Shown: positions 47,004-62,000, counted from the stretch's first letter. The stretch: DNA of 64,000 nucleotides from Lichenostomus cassidix (GCA_008360975.2 CM039182.1:81189405-81253404); one strand, 5' to 3'. A program made the numbers and translations. Notes: generated by a model from the letters alone, not told the origin.

Positions 47004-48167
47004 GTGATATTTATATGCATTGAATAAATTGAATATAAATTTGAATTTCTATATCTAGAACAATGCTCCTTTGGTCACAGCTACAAGACCTTAATAACTC
47101 TCTGGACTTCATGCAGCTGGGGCTCAGAGAGATCATGATGTTATGGGAACTTTACACATGGTGCACATGGATATCAGCCCAGCCACTAACATCTTGCTCA
47201 GCAAATGTGAGGTAGCTTTCCTTCATTGCTACTCACTTAGGTAAATGCAGTTTATACTTACCATGAGTTAAAAGCAGTCACGTGGATGGTTATTGTGATT
47301 CACCTGAGTTGACATTAAACCCATGAAATTAATTAAAATCCTGAACTCATCACATATCCACCTGATGAGCTTCCAACAAGTATCAGAATTTGTCACTAAT
47401 CTGTCAGACCAACTATAATATTAAGCTTTTTGCTACTAAATTTCTTCCTAGTTCTTTTATTAAAATCCACAGCTGACATCTTACTTTCTGAAATCCCAAG
47501 CTTTCCCTCACAGACATTGACTGTCAATTTATTAATGAACTTCACTGTCTCTCTAAACACTAAATACGAAAATCCATAGGTGGCTGACCAGAGCAGAGCT
47601 CCACAGGTCACCTACCTCTCACATGCTGTTCTCTGCAGGGAGTCAATGTGCAACCCACCTATAAATTCTTTCTCCATTTCTGTCTTTAACTACTGTTACA
47701 AAGAAAACCTGCACTGCTTCACTCAGAGCAACTAAACGTGGGTCAAAATGGTTTATTGACTTATCGATGTTAGATCTGTACAGCCAAGTCTTGGAAATTC
47801 CAAGGACTGAGAACCCTCAATCCCCCTTGGCAACAGTCTCAGCACTGTACTACATGCACAGTGACTTCTTTTATCTTTCTAAAGACTATCCAACCTCCCA
47901 TGTCGCCACCCATGCTGAGTGCCTTTTGCTAAGTTTAGTAGCTCTGCTGAGAAGAGTCTGAAACCATTATCTCTGTAACTCCCCTTCAACAGAAGTCCAA
48001 GATTGTGGATTTGTGAAGGTTATCAATATGCCACCTACTACCAATACCAAGCTGGCACTCACCTGTGTTTGTACCATTGCACTTTCAGGTTGCTTTCCTG
48101 CACTAACATAACTGTGTATGTGAAACTACACATAATTAACTTGCCATCAGTGAACTACAAAGTTAGG

Positions 48168-48191
48168 ACCAGGATCAGGATCAGGATCAGA
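48168..48191. repeat. (GGATCA)n hexamer run
   Basis: About four units, the first imperfect (ggacca), then three ggatca. A small simple repeat in an ADCY2 intron. Confidence 0.85.
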
Positions 48192-48704
48192 AATATAACA
48201 GATAAACCACAAAAATAGACCCTACAAAATGTTAACAAACACCTACAGATTTTGAAACATCCTTCTAATAACTGATCCCAAAGGGCCCTAATGACGTTCA
48301 CATGCAGAGAGTAATATGCACATCTGCCTCTTCCCACAGGATGTGTGGGTGAAATGCACACACTCCCTCTCCTGGGAATGCAGGTTTCCCTACTGGCACA
48401 CCCTCCTGGAAGGAGATGCAGGTGCTCCAGTTTTATGTACACTTGTGCAGCTCCCTGCAATGCACACACTGGAGAGAGAGCACCCTGTGAGCTCCTGGGC
48501 AGAGACAAACCTGAGCAGTGTCCCTGCTTGTCCCAGCCTGTGCCATTGCTGCCCATTTGCACGGCAGGCACCTCACAGTATCTGGCAGGGAGGCTGCTCT
48601 TGCTGGCTGAGGCAGAGATGTGATGCCAGAGGGGCGACTTGTGACAGGGCCAAAATAGTTTTGACAGTCATCTGTTTTCACTCATAGCTCTGTGCCTCCT
48701 GTTA

Positions 48705-48879
48705 CACGTTTCTACATTGCCCAGAGAGGCTGTGGAGTCTCCATCACTGGAGATATTCAAGAACCATCTGGCCCCAGTCCTGAGCCATGTGCTCTGGAAT
48801 GATCCTGCTTGAGCAGGGAGGCAGGACCAGATCTCCCACTGTGGTCCCTTCCAACCTGTCCCATTCTGTGATTCTATTT
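48705..48879 (+). mobile_element. CR1 LINE tail fragment, plus orientation
   Basis: It contains 'tgcccagagaggctgtggag', 'agatattcaagaaccatctg' and 'gtggtcccttccaacctgt' and ends in an octamer tail, ccattctgtgattctat. Only about 175 bp of the CR1 3' end is retained. Confidence 0.88.
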
Positions 48880-50879
48880 CTGTTATACTTCTTTTCACAT
48901 TATTTCCTTCTTTACTTCAGAATTTTCTGAAGTCACTTGGTTACTTTTTAAGCCAGCTGATGCTCCCCTGCCTCTTTTAACAGGAAGAGCTTTGAGTACT
49001 TACTCCCCCTCCCTGCCTCCAGCATTTAATAGCTTTTGTAAGCAGGGCATTTGCCAGGGGCTCCCACATCCCACTAACAGTGCATACGCTTTTTCTGTAA
49101 ACATGAAATATTTAGTTTCAGAATCCCACCTTATGCATGTCCCCAGAGCAAAGATTATATAACATGAAGAACTCAAACACAATTATATTACAGAAACAAA
49201 TATGGTACACTTATTTATATATATATTAATTTATATTAAAGCATTTTAATTTTGGTTTTGAATTTTGTACAAGGCATTTCTGACCTATATATGTTACCTG
49301 CATACACAAAACACTATATGAAATATGGTATAGCTACGCATATATTAATAAATATAAAAAGGGAAAAAAAGATATGGAAGTGTTGTCACCTCCCATGAGC
49401 CAAACAACACTGATTTCTGAATGATGTGTTTGCACTTGTCTTTCTTTTCTCTCATCAGTTATCTACATCTGCTATCAAGCTTTGAAGATACATATTGTTC
49501 TTCAACATAGTATTTTTTGTAAGAGTAGGTTCAGTCCTACTAAGCAGTCACACCTACTCAAATGACTCAAATGAAAGCAGTATTTTTTATGAATACCAAT
49601 GTTTGCCAGAGAATGTCTGAGGCTGCTACCATTGAATTCTTATTTTAACTTCATATATTCTAACAGTTTTTTCTTTTCTTGTGTTCACATAATCTGCAAT
49701 CCTCAGCTGTGAGTTTTTTTAAGCGAAAATACCTGCTTTCAGTGGAAGCCATGTGGTGACAGACCCTCCCCCCAAAATATGGGATAATTAGTGCATCTCT
49801 CTTGTTATCTGAAAATGACAACATAATAAACTAGTTTAGATCTCATTAAAAAAGAAGCCATCTTTCTCACTAAGGTATGAAAGTACCTGGATGTAGAGTG
49901 CATATCACAGCTTCCTTTGAAAAATGCCAGTTGGTCTGGCAGTTGAGTCAGGACATTTATTCCCAGATCCTCACAAGAATGCCCCAAGAATAGTGTGAAG
50001 AATTGTAAATTCTGGTATCATTCCCCCTCTTCACAAGCTTATAAGGAGAAGTTTAAGGACAGCCTGGAATGTTAAGCTTCTACCAAGACTATTACGCATT
50101 TTTTTACTAAATAAAGGTGATGCTGAGTTGTAAAAGGATGATGAAAATCCAGAGAGTACTGAGATGCATTTAGCAGAATTTTTAGAGCACTTTGCCTCTA
50201 GGTTTGTACAAGACTTCTTAACATCAAAGTGCTCATGCATCTGTGTTATTTGGTGTCCTGTGGCATGTCTTTTGTTAACACTCAAATGTACAAAAATAAA
50301 GTTGCACAAAAATTTCTTTTTTTATAAAAGTTTGTGTCCCAAGTGAAAATGCATAACTATCTTTGTGCCATCATGTATTCAATTCCCAGCCCCCTGTAGA
50401 GGTAGTATTCAGGGGCAAGTCACTGCCTTGTTCAAAGCTCCAGCCAACAAGAGAGGTGAGGAGCCTGCTGGCCCTTTGCAGACTCAGACAGCATGATTTC
50501 TGTATTTGACAGATATGGAGTGATGCTCACTTATAAAGGCAGTGACAGCACAACTCTGTCTCTTCCCACACCCTTGAAAGAAACCAGAACTGCTGTAAGC
50601 ATGATTTCAGAGTGGTGCCTCACCTGCTAGTGCATCTCTGCTAATCTAGTGTACCTAGACTGATACTGATTTTTTAAAGTTTCTTAAATCCTGTCTATGA
50701 TCTGGAATAGATTTGGACTGGAGCCTGTAAGTACCACTTAAGTGACATGATTTCAGCTGCACATTCCAGTTTCTCCTTCCAACCCCCAGGCCAGGTCAAC
50801 CTTGTGGTCGTTTTGATTTGCTCAAAATATCAGTAAAGTATTTTTTAACATCTAGGAGAAATTTGGACCCCTCAGAAGC

Positions 50880-52173
50880 TGTTGTGGTAGGCCTGGGGAG
50901 GTGTCTGAGGGGTTGGGAGTGGCACAAAGATGGCTCCTGTGTGTCTTGAGTGAAAGTTTTGGAAGTTTTTCATCAAGTCCAGCAGAGCCAATCTCTGATG
51001 GCTCTGAAGGTGATGGACATGCTGCCAGCCAAGTTTGGGCCAATTAGAGGTGCTGGTTACGCCTCTGTGAAAACATATTTAAGAAGAAATCAAAACAAAG
51101 CAGGCACGCACTTCTTTGTAGTTAGAAGAGGAGGAGGAGGTGGAGGTAAAAACATGTGAAGGGAGAACAGCATGGAGACACCAAGGTCAGTGCAGAAGGT
51201 GAGGGAGGAGATGCTCCAGGTGCCAGAGCTGAAAACCCTCTGCTAGCTGTGGTGAAGGCCATGGGGGGAGCAGGAGGTCCCCCTGCAGCCCATGGAGAAC
51301 ACAGGAGTGCAGAAATCCACCCACAGCCCATGCCAGAGGAGCAGGTGGATGCCTGGAGAAAACTGTGAACCAGTGAGAGTCTCATTTAAGAGTTAAAACT
51401 GCAAAGGCCTTGACTGAGAGAGAAAGGCCTTGCTCCTGGCATGGAAGCAGCCTGGCCTCAGCTCAGCAGAGTCTGCACAGCACCTTATGGACAAAGAGAC
51501 TCATGTAGCAGCAGAATTCGGGTGGGATGTTGCTCGTGAGATTGGACTCACGCCAAAGAAGTTCCCAGAGGACTGTCTCTCATGGGAGGGACCCTGTGGC
51601 TAAGTAGAGAACTCCTCTCCCTGATGGACTGACCAAAGAACCCCTCTCACCCTGCCCCCTGTCTGTGTTGCTGGTTTGGAAAGAGGGAAGGGGGGGCGAG
51701 CAGAGAGACTGCTTCTTAAGAGGGAGGGGATGAGAGCAGAAAAACTGTCTGGAGAGAGAGAGAAATAAGTAGACATAATGAGTATTTGTAGTAGAATTGT
51801 GGTGATTAATAGATTTATGGACCTGCTCTGTGGACTGAGAAAATACCCCATACCCTGCCCCCCTACCTGAGCTGTTAGTTGGAAGGAAGAAAGGGGGTGA
51901 ATAAAAATAGGTTTGTAAGAGAGAGGGAGTGAGTGAACAAAATAGTGTATGGAAAGTTTATTTTTGTCTTGCATTTATCCTCCAACTCTGTTAAGTAATT
52001 AAATCACATTTTGCAACTTTAAATTTGGAGCCTGTCTGCCCTTTTCTTCCGTGCGTCCTCCTACCAGTGTCCTATCTCACTTAACTCATGAGATTGGTGT
52101 GTGTTTTTAGTTTTTTTCTTGCAGCAAGTGAGAGTCGAGGTGCCTGGCGTTTAGTCAGGGTCAAACCCTGACA
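50880..52173 (+). mobile_element. Avian ERVL-like LTR, plus orientation
   Basis: It contains ACATATTTAAGAAG at about 51079. After it come repeated purine-rich 'ggagcagg ... cctgcagcccatgg' modules, 'ggactgtctctcatgggagg', and G-rich stretches around 51690 and 51880. It ends gtcaaaccctgaca near 52173. It is the same general type as the copies at 15.8-16.45 kb and 62.5-63.35 kb. The boundaries are approximate: the start tgttgtggtagg is my best guess. No adjoining gag/pol-like frame is seen, so it is a solo LTR or fragment. Family naming is from memory. Confidence 0.6.
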
Positions 52174-52630
52174 ACCTCTAGGCAGTATCTGTTTATTCTT
52201 CTTGAAAGACATTCATTAGGCACCCTCCAAAACAGGGTCTGCCATGTGCCAGGCACTGTGAGGACGTATTATTAGAGTGTATCTGCCAAAGAGCTTGACA
52301 ATTAAAAATATAAGGTCAGCAATTGTATTAACAGAGTCAGCTACACTAAAAAGAAGGTATATTAAAGAAACCAATTTTCCACTATGAAAATGAAAGCAGC
52401 TTTGATTAATTATTTGTCATTATTTAAACACAAGATATCATTCATGACTTAGAGGGGGCCAATACTTGCATCATTGAAGGCAGCTCGTGCTCACAGATGT
52501 ACATTAATCATGGAGCAAAAATACTCAAACCTCTCTCAGTCTTCACATTCCTAAACATGCTCTTTAAGAGGAAACAGTCCAGTTGCTAAAAATCTCTGTA
52601 TGAAAAGACAGGAAAGCAGGTAATATCTAG

Positions 52631-53055
52631 AGAAGGGCCACAAAAATGATCAGAGGACTGGAGCACCTCTCCTATGAAGACAGGCTGAGATAGCTGGGGT
52701 TGTTCAGCCTGGAGAAGTCTGCAGGGAGACCTCAGAGCACCGTCCAGAACCTGAAGTGCTATAAGAAAGATGGGGATAAACTTTGCAAGGGTAATGTTTT
52801 AAACTAAAACAGGATAGATTCAGACTAGATATGAGGAAACTTTTTTTTTTAAATGATGACGGTGGTGAGGCACTAGAACAGGTTCCCCAGGGAGGTGGTG
52901 GATACCCCATTCCTGGAAACACTCAAAGTCAGGTTAGACAGGGCTCTGAGCAACCTATGTAGTTGAAGATGTGCCTGCCCATGGCAGGGGGGGAGTTGAA
53001 CTGGGTGACCTTTTAAGACTCTTTTTAACCCAAACTATTCTATGATTCTATGATC
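52631..53055 (+). mobile_element. CR1 LINE 3' end, plus orientation
   Basis: It runs from 'agaagggccacaaaaatgat' through 'tggggttgttcagcctggag' and 'ccccagggaggtggtggata' to the octamer tail ctatgattctatgatcc. A poly-T/A interruption lies at about 52842-52852. A 5'-truncated copy antisense to ADCY2. Confidence 0.92.
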
Positions 53056-55896
53056 CTGAATCTTAAAGCTGACAGTTAAGAGTAGTTAAGAGTTAGTGGG
53101 ACAGTATCTTGTTGCTGTGCCAAGAAACATTCATGCATTTGATGCAGAAGCTCTTTGACACCAAGAGCTGTTGCAGGACTGTTTTATTTTATGTGATTCC
53201 TTGAGATCACATGAATCCTAGAGGATGGTGAGGCACAACCATTTGATGTATTGTATGCAGTCATTTATTCAGCTTCCAAGTACTGAGCCTTTGCAGCCAT
53301 GCAGTCCTACAGTCTCTCTGGGATGCCTGAATTGCTCTGTGCATCACACTTTCTCATGTTCAGTTTAAAGCAGGCCAGCTTGGCAAAACCAGCTTTCCTC
53401 AGCCACTGCTTGTTCTCCTACTCTCTGTAGAGCAACAGATCTAATGCTCAATGGATCACCAGGCCTAATGCTTACCCTCTCCCTTCAGCTCAGAAGTATT
53501 TGATACTTATGCCACACTAGCTGATTTTAATTTCCTTTCACTGAACAGGACTACATATGTATCAAACATGAAGAAGAGATTCAGATGTCTTCTGAAACAG
53601 CTAATTTGAAATAAAATTGCACCCCCACTCTTTTCCAGTGTCTCTTGACCATGAAAATTGAGTTTTATTTGACATTTTGGTCTTAATGATGATTTATTAG
53701 GTGTGGCATGGTTAGACACTTTTTATCTACATTAAATCTTAATGGCTACATTTTGCCTTTTTCTACTGAAAGGGTTCATGGAAATAGATGCAGTTAATGG
53801 ACTCTGCTATTAAGTACATGTTGCTTGGAGATATAATAATGATACTTCAGAGTCTCTCCCACAGTTTGCTAATGCAAATTTCACAATCACATTTAGAGTC
53901 ATTTTTGCTAGTCAAACTATTAAGGTTTAGTTTCAAAGTGGGAATTGTACTTAAAATTATCATCTCATGAATACCATGGAAAATGATTATTTGTAACAAT
54001 GTAACATTGCTGATAAGGCACTAAGACTTTAAAATACAGCCTATTAGGTTTTACTATACATTCAGTCCACATAAAATTGGACGTAAGCCAATAAAATTAA
54101 AACCTTTTTCTAAAAATTATGTACTGAACAACGTTTTTTTGCTAGAATATCTTTTACTATTTGAAGGCCAACTTTGAAGTGGGCTGCACACACTAGTAAA
54201 AATTTAGTCTAAGCAAAAAACAGTTGCTGACCATATCTCCTTTTACGTTTTTTAACTTAATAAATAACCCTATGCATGAAGTCTAACTCAAAGTATACTT
54301 TAAACCCAAGTAGGTTCTTCCTTGTCTTCTTATACATTTACAAAGTTCAAAATAAGAGAAAATCTAGTCTGATCTTCATTTTACAAGTTACTTGATCTCT
54401 GGGCTTTATCCCGTTGTATAACTTTTGCATGGCTGAAGGTTATAATTCAAAAAGGCACAGTCTTCAGCTAATGGAGAATCAACAGCTTTTTAGAAAAATT
54501 GTTTCCATTGCTAACTGCTTTCACTGCTGAAAAGTCAGCTTATTTTCTCATTTCCACACACTGCTTCCTTGAGTTTCTTCTCTCCCAGCCTTACACACTA
54601 AATTCAATTAGGTGAATTTTATATTTTGAAAATTGAATTGGTTTTGAGTTTATCTCCTCTCATTCAAAAAAAACAGGAGAAAAAAAGGAACAGAAAACCA
54701 ACATGAACAAGACTAGGTAAATTTATCAACAAAAATGGGGAGAATGTTCTACCAGAAATTTAAAGTGTTCACATTACATCATTTGGACAAGTTTAATACT
54801 TACTGTAACGCATGATTGACTGAGGGTCCCCTGAAATGTGGGAAAACCAAATAAAACAGTGTAGATATCATCAATCTCTAAGTCCTTTATGAACCCTAAG
54901 TAGCAAAAGTACCAGCTTCCCATGGAAGCATTAGAGTTGCAATTTCAAAAGCACTGAAATGTGAATCTCACTCACTTGAAAAGTGAATAATATCTATGCA
55001 TTAATGTTGTAATGAAAACATTACTTAAATAAATATTAGAGTTCCCATTTTGCAGATACAGAACTGAACTGGAACACCTTCACAGGTTTATGAACAGAAT
55101 CTGCCTTAGCCAACAGGACAAAACAAAGGAAGATTTTTGATCCCATATACTTCTCATCCTATTAGACAACAGACCCTTCAGAATAAACGAGATCATTTAG
55201 ATTCATGCTTTAGGCACACTAACGGCAGATTTACTCTATAATTGCTTTAGTTGCAAATGAATAATAGAATTACATGGATTTTCCCTGTTAGGAGAGAAAA
55301 GCAGAGGTTGAAATTATTTAAGTAGATGTACACCCTAACAAACTTGTAGTTCAGTACTTTTGAAGTTTTCATGTAACTTTGAATTTTTTTCTTATTTAAA
55401 AAAAAGACAGGCACTTGAAATCAATAATGTATACATTATAATAATTTTGGGATCAGCAGAGGAGCATCACAAAACTGAATAGAGCTTAGCTTGTTTCACA
55501 CAAAGTCTTCCACACATCCTGTGAAGAGATACTCAATTCTTTCAGCAGTGCTGTTCTTCTAAGCAATGCATAGATGACTATGACAATGCATAGATTGTAC
55601 ATAGATGTACAATTCAAACCTGGGATTTGATTTTTTATTCACCATATATAATATTCTCCAATAACAAATGTAGCCAGGGTCTGAGCTCTTGTTGAGCATC
55701 CTGCTTGCAGAGGTCTCCATTACACAGTATGGGTTTTTTTTGCTCCGCTTTACTTTTCTGTCTGTAGCAATTTTTATCACATAGGTTCCTGGCATAGCCA
55801 CAGGCCACAAATTCAACATCTTAAAAAATACTGAATAACAACAACAAATCTTAAATGAACAAAAACCCAGGAAAAATTACCCCTTTTTTCCCTTAC

Positions 55897-56034
55897 CATG
55901 TTGAATACAGCCATGGTTAATATTATAGCAGTGGTTGTCAATGTAAGAGTGATCCTTGGCCAAGGACGGTTTGCAATTATTCCAGATGATTTCAGGATCC
56001 ACAACAATGAAGCTGATGCTTTCTTGCTACATTG
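55897..56034 (-). CDS. ADCY2: ADCY2 exon, most 5' one in the window (membrane cassette 2)
   Basis: A 138-nt phase-0 exon, 46 residues: QCSKKASASLLWILKSSGII, ANRPWPRITLTLTTTAIILT, MAVFNM. The 'SSGIIANRPWPRI' loop is strongly conserved in the ADCY2/4/7 group, and the following hydrophobic run is a membrane helix. The acceptor is tttgcactcag and the donor is ATG|GTAAGG. It is about residue 648 of a protein near 1,090 residues. I found no further ADCY2 exon up to the right edge. Confidence 0.93.
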
Positions 56035-59000
56035 CTGAGTGCAAACAGTTTAGAAAAGAGAAAAAAATCTTTAGTATATTTAATTAGTATAAACAAGGGT
56101 AGAATTAAGACATCTCAAGACTGAGGGCAGCATTAATCTTGAAACATTGTACTGAACTATTTAACTCTTACAGTCTCACAAGAATTACAGATCATGATTA
56201 AACATGAAAATAAAGTAAAATTTATTTTAAATATCTGCCATAATATCACTTCCATTAAATAATTATAATTTGCAAGTACCCTATTAAACATTCAATATAT
56301 ATTATAATAATAGCAAAATACAGAGTTGGCAGCAGTGTCATTGCCTTTAACATCATCAAAACCCATGAAAATGAACTGACCTGCCTCAACTGAATTGAAA
56401 GAGTCATGTATAGTAGCCTCTGGAAACTTCAAAATGTAAATAATGACTCTGCAAAATCTGACACAGAATAAAGGCTAGATATTTCCCTGGCAGCCCACAA
56501 AACAGGACAGATTCCAGGGTTTTCCTTCTTGGTTTTTTTTTGAGTCTTGTTTTATAATTAATTTTAGATGGAAAATCATTCAGCAAAGCAAATCAACCTT
56601 CCCTAAAATTACCTAGAAGGCAAATAAGCATTTCATAGGAAACTGAACTTAAAATTTGACACAAAGAGTATTCAGTGAATAGAAAAATTTTCTTATATAG
56701 TAATAAAAATTAACAATAAAAAACTCTGATTCATTGAATCTGCTTCACAGAAGACATTGCAGTCTCCATTCATACATGCATAATGCCTAGAGGCACAAGA
56801 GGCTCACAAAGAATAAACAACAATTTGTGACACATCCAATAAACATTAATTTTCCCAAAACTTTAGCAATGAGGAGATAAGGTTGCCTAGAAGCATCTTG
56901 TGCCCTTTCCAAATGTCAAATTCAGTTTTATGGAAACCTCTGTAAAAAAGGCAAAGAAAAGTTAAGGAACATGACAACCCCACAAAAATAATTCGCTTTT
57001 TCAATGAGTTTTCTCAATTTACTTCATATTATCGGAGATTTCTTTGTATATTGTTTTCACCCCAGCCCCAGACATCAGCAGAGATACAAGCACAGGAATG
57101 AGAACTCAAGCTGTCTCAGAAATGAGAACTCAAGCATAAAAATCTACCAAACACAGGACTTAACTTACAGCACTGATTTATTTGTTCAGGCTCAATAGCT
57201 ATGGCACATCATGCTAAATTACACCACTACCCAACACATGGGATGTATTTTGCATGAAGGTCTTCTTCATACTGCACATAAGTATTTTGCTCCTAATTAT
57301 ACACTATTTGGACAAATCCACTCTTTATGCAGAGCTTTTTTATATATTGTTTCTATTTATGACAGGGAGTTTTGCATAGTGAATTGGAAAGTTTCTGAGC
57401 TCAGTTTTAGGAAGGTAAAAGCAACCGTTGGATTCTCAAGGATGGACAAAGAAAAGGGAAAAAACAAGCAGCTTTTTTATTTTTTTACATACACATTACT
57501 CCTCCTTCATATTAAACACCTACCCAAATACATAAACTCAATAGAACCTGCGTTTTTGAACAAAATTTCCTGCTCAAAAGCCTTTTTGAACTTCCCAACC
57601 TTCTTCTTCACCCCTAAATACACTATAAATTTCAAGATAATTTGAATCCACACATAGATTTTAGAAAAGTTTTGTCATCCATTGCCATCCATCAATATAG
57701 TAGAAAACACAAAGCATTGATTGCTGCTGTTGCTACAGAAGGGGAGCGTTCCAGTGGATGAAGGGAATGGATCTGGGTGAAAATGAATCATTCAGTTATC
57801 TGTCTAGTCTGCCTAAAACCCAATGAGTCAGGGAGCATGGATTTATGGCAAATTAAAACAGTCATGAAATCGTGCCTTAATTACTCTTTACCTTATTAGA
57901 GTTCTCCTGGAGCTTTACTACAACTTAGCCTACATTGTTCTGTGATTTTATTGGAAATTTAGAAACAACTGGAACAGTTTAAGTTGCACTAGACACAAAA
58001 CTAGGCAAGTGCACTGAGAAAATACTAGGAATATAAAATAGTTAAGAAATTATAATAGATAAATAATAATAGATAAAGCTGTACATTCTGTTCTTTCTGA
58101 ATTACATTATAGGGAGCTATACTGTTCAAGGAAAGTCTTTAGTATTAGAAATTCCAAGAAACTAAGCTAATGATGAAAATAAATTATCTGGTCTAAACCA
58201 GATATATTTTATTATGAATTTTACTGTGTTTGTATTAACTGATGAGAAGCTAATCAAATTAAACACAAAAAGACACAAAGTTCCTCCCCTCTATTTCCAT
58301 TGCTACTGCTAAAACTACAGACACTGCTGGCTCTAACCTGAAGAACAATGTGAGTGATGGTAAGAGTGCAACTTCAAAAATGAAGTTGTAGACAGTTATT
58401 TCCACTCGTTTAACAGAAGCATAACAGAGTGATGTATTTCTTACCAGGCTGTTTAATGCACAGCTCTGAGTTCTGGAGGGGAAAACCCCTGTTTATTTGG
58501 TACAACTGCCATGCCCACCTTGTTTATTATGCCAGTGAGGGTCCTGAAAGGAAAACTTGTGACAAAACCCTAAAAATCATTAAGTTGCTGAGTAGATATT
58601 CCTTGGAAAATGTGAAGGAATACATTGCTGCACAATAATTCTTTATGTAAATTAACAGGTTTGCTGAATTTCATTTCACTTTTGAGCAGTCCAGATCCAG
58701 TCCTAATGTAGTACAACTGCAGCAGCTTAACACTGCTGCAAATTAGGGGAATCCCTGGAAGCAGAACTGGAGTCGCAGGGTAATCATTAAATTCACTCTC
58801 AAAACCAGAAATATGCAGGTTTATTTTGCTGATTCAATAGCTTACATCATGCATTTTTTGTTGTAAATGTTATGCCTCCTTTGCAATTTTCTGAATAAAA
58901 TGGAGAACGAAATTGAAGAACAAAAGTAATCAGTTCTTGAAAGCATGAAAGTAGGATAAGACATCAGATCTCAGTAGTATTAGCGAGTATCACAATGTTT

Positions 59001-62000
59001 ATTCTAAGTGGAGCTGGCAGAATATGGTTCAGTATTTATAATTTCCCAACTAGAAATAATAGGTATTTGTAGTATGAGGTGACTAATGTATTACCTTTTA
59101 ATCTGAACATGTTAAATCTGATATGACAGCACAGCATGATAATGAGTAATAACTTATTTTGAATATTCAGGACATTACAATGTATCCTGTGTTGTCTTTC
59201 CACACACAAAACCCTACTTCAGCATTTAATAAAATAAATGCTGTCTTTCTGAGTGGGATCAAGGAACCAGTGCGAGAATTAATTGTGACAGCTATGTTGT
59301 AGATGAAAGACAGTGTTGCAAGAGCTGTCACACGTCTCCTTCACATGCTAGCTGAGGTTGGAATATCTTCACTGAAAACTTCTTATTTACAGAAAGCCAG
59401 TGAATCACATATTCTATAGTTCTATTGTTGATCTTTTCATTTTGCATTCAAATACAACTCAATATTTTACCAATACTGATGTTGGAAATAATAAAACCAA
59501 GAGAACTAAAATTCAGATTTTTTTTACATGCTCATTTGCACTCAGAGTTGAAGAAGACACCAAAGTTTAGGCCCAAACAACTTGCCGACAGCAATTACAC
59601 TGACCTGAGTTTGGAGAAGGGGAATTTTGCTATATAAACACAAGCTTTTACTTTACATACTTACTAATGCTCCTAATGTTAACAAAAAGGACCAAAGTAC
59701 TTCTAAAATAAGTACTGTAACACTAAGCTTTTGAATTCCATGGTGGCACCTGTAAATCTAAGCCAGGCATTTTGAACCATACAAAATGCATTCAAGTGAA
59801 AATGAATTTATATACTCAATTTATATGTCATGCAACAGGCTGGACAAAATCTAGAATCCTGAACAAAGAAATAACAGCAAAAACTAAAGTCAGTATCACA
59901 TTTTTAATTTCACCATACTTGGCAGTGTAAATGATGACAATGGGTCATGGTAAAATGGTTCACTTCGACTGTGTCATTCAAAGGAAACAACATGTCAGTG
60001 ACCTGCATAAATACATCTTTAGGCAGGCAGAGTTCAGTCCTGGAACTTCCTGTGCTTCTTTCCTCATTCAAGAAAATGTACAGTCACTGCGTTACGTGCT
60101 ATTTTAAGTTAAGATGTTCTCAGTCCCTCCTATCAAAGTTTTTCTTTTTCTCAGAAAGTATTTAAAGAGCCGCTGGCTTTGAGAAAAATCAAACCTGAAT
60201 GACATTTTAAGGACAATGCTCACTGCACTGAACTAAAGGAAGGAATTGTGAATGCTACATTCTACGTTGAGCAAGTCTTGATCTCCAAGTGAGATGCTAG
60301 CACATCATGGATATCAACTCTCAGGTAATACATGTTAAAACCCTTGAAAACAATCTGGATGCTCTCTGCTTTCCTGCATTTTTAATAACCGCGGGGAAAA
60401 TTTTTCACACACTAGACTGTTGTTATTAGGAAGCACACCTGGGTATTTCTTTATTTGAAAGTAACTTACAATGTCATAATGGACAAAGACACTAAAGGGC
60501 AGCATTGCTGCATTAAAAAAATTATTTAATCAGAGTTTTTGGCAAAGGAGACATAAGGAACTCGTGGTTTTCACCAGGTAGGCAAGTTCTTCAGCTGGTT
60601 TCAATCATGTAACTCATGTCATAAACATCTAACTCAAGAAGCTGAGTAAGAAAAAGGGTTATTGTTACTGAAATCAGTACATTTATAACAATTCCTGAAG
60701 TCTGAACATGGTACTTAAGTTAGTGGTGATGGATTTGCTGTTGTAGTGCCTGTGCTAGAGGCTCATCAGAATGTCTTTTAGGATTGATGAGCCTTTTTCA
60801 TGGACCCTGTTGTAGGTGCCAAAGTGCCTCATTAAGTTCTCCCTGCCTCTCACCATCCCTGTTTTAATTTCCAAGCAAAGTCTTATTATTGAAGGAACTA
60901 AAGGGCCTACATTTTTCATGTATATCTGCATTAAGAGACATTCACACCAAGGTAAAATTCCAGATTGAAAATAATTTCCAAGTAGTGCTGGTGCTGATAT
61001 TCCTTTCCTAACAGAGCATTTAAATACCTTAAATGTACAGAGTCCTTCTGACTGCTAAGTATGAGTGCCAATTGCTTTAAAGTGAAATACAAATCACTGC
61101 AAGAAAAGGTAAAGATTTATACACTGGTGTGGTGTAAATAATGCGCTCTCTTCTGGCAGGGACAGGACTGTTCATGTACTGGCTGCCCTTCATCAAATGC
61201 TTTGGTGACCTCAAATCAGAACATCTTTCTCAGCTGTGAAGCCAGTTACTTTCTTCTGTTTGTTCTGTTGGTATTGTGTTCTGCTAATTCCATTACTCAA
61301 TTCGGTATTTAAGAGAGACAATAAACACGTTCAGATGAGATAGTATTACTTCTGTCTTCTCTGTTAGCTTAAGTAGTCAAATTGGTTTGCAAGGTATAAA
61401 AAAACCTACTTCATATAAATGGAAATTAACTGGAACAAAGAGTATGTCATATCAATTAAGTGCATGTATGTCCCAGGTAATGTAAAGAGATTTTTGAGAC
61501 AGTACTTGCATCAATGCATAAGGAATATCTGCTTGAGACTAATACTTCTTTGGCCAGATACCTCAGCTATCCCAAAATTCTTTCCTTTACATGCTTAGGC
61601 TGTTTTGTTTTTCTACTGAATACATTACATTTTCCAGTGTATCATTTAGGTACCAGATGTCTGCTTCCCGGAATTCACCGCAGGAGGTAAAACACATTTA
61701 ACACTCATCAGGTCTGAGGCATTTCACATGCATTCTATGAACTCACCTATACTTCAAGCAGATCAAGAGAACAGAAAATACATGAGCTGAAGGACAATCA
61801 CTGTTCTCTATCCCTCTACTCGGAAAGGAAACTTCCCAAGGAGAATTCAAAGAAACTATTCAAAATTAATTTAAAAGAAGAGCCTACATTTAAAATATGA
61901 AAACGTAAGACAAAGAGGATCTTTATGACCAAGAATACTCATAATCTTAACTCTGAATATGGTGACTATCCAAAAAAAAGGATACAAAAAAAATGAATAG

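Larger units (their letters stand above)
45710..55896 (-). other. ADCY2: ADCY2 intron with CR1 and LTR insertions
   Basis: A 10.2-kb intron, the largest complete one in the window. It has collected an antisense CR1 (46.7 kb), a short CR1 tail (48.7 kb), an ERVL-like LTR (50.9-52.2 kb) and another CR1 (52.6-53.1 kb). A GC-richer patch at 48.3-48.65 kb may be another degraded element. No ADCY2 exon is missed between AVFNM and FFLDN, as the phases join directly. Confidence 0.8.

Noticed and set aside
48155..48687. Overlapping frames of 92-138 codons
   Set aside because: A GC-richer, probably repeat-derived patch next to a CR1 tail. Frames are open on both strands and none carries a recognisable domain.
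57211..57645. 144-codon plus-strand frame
   Set aside because: AT-rich, Phe/Tyr/Lys-heavy translation typical of noncoding DNA, antisense within an ADCY2 intron, no motif.
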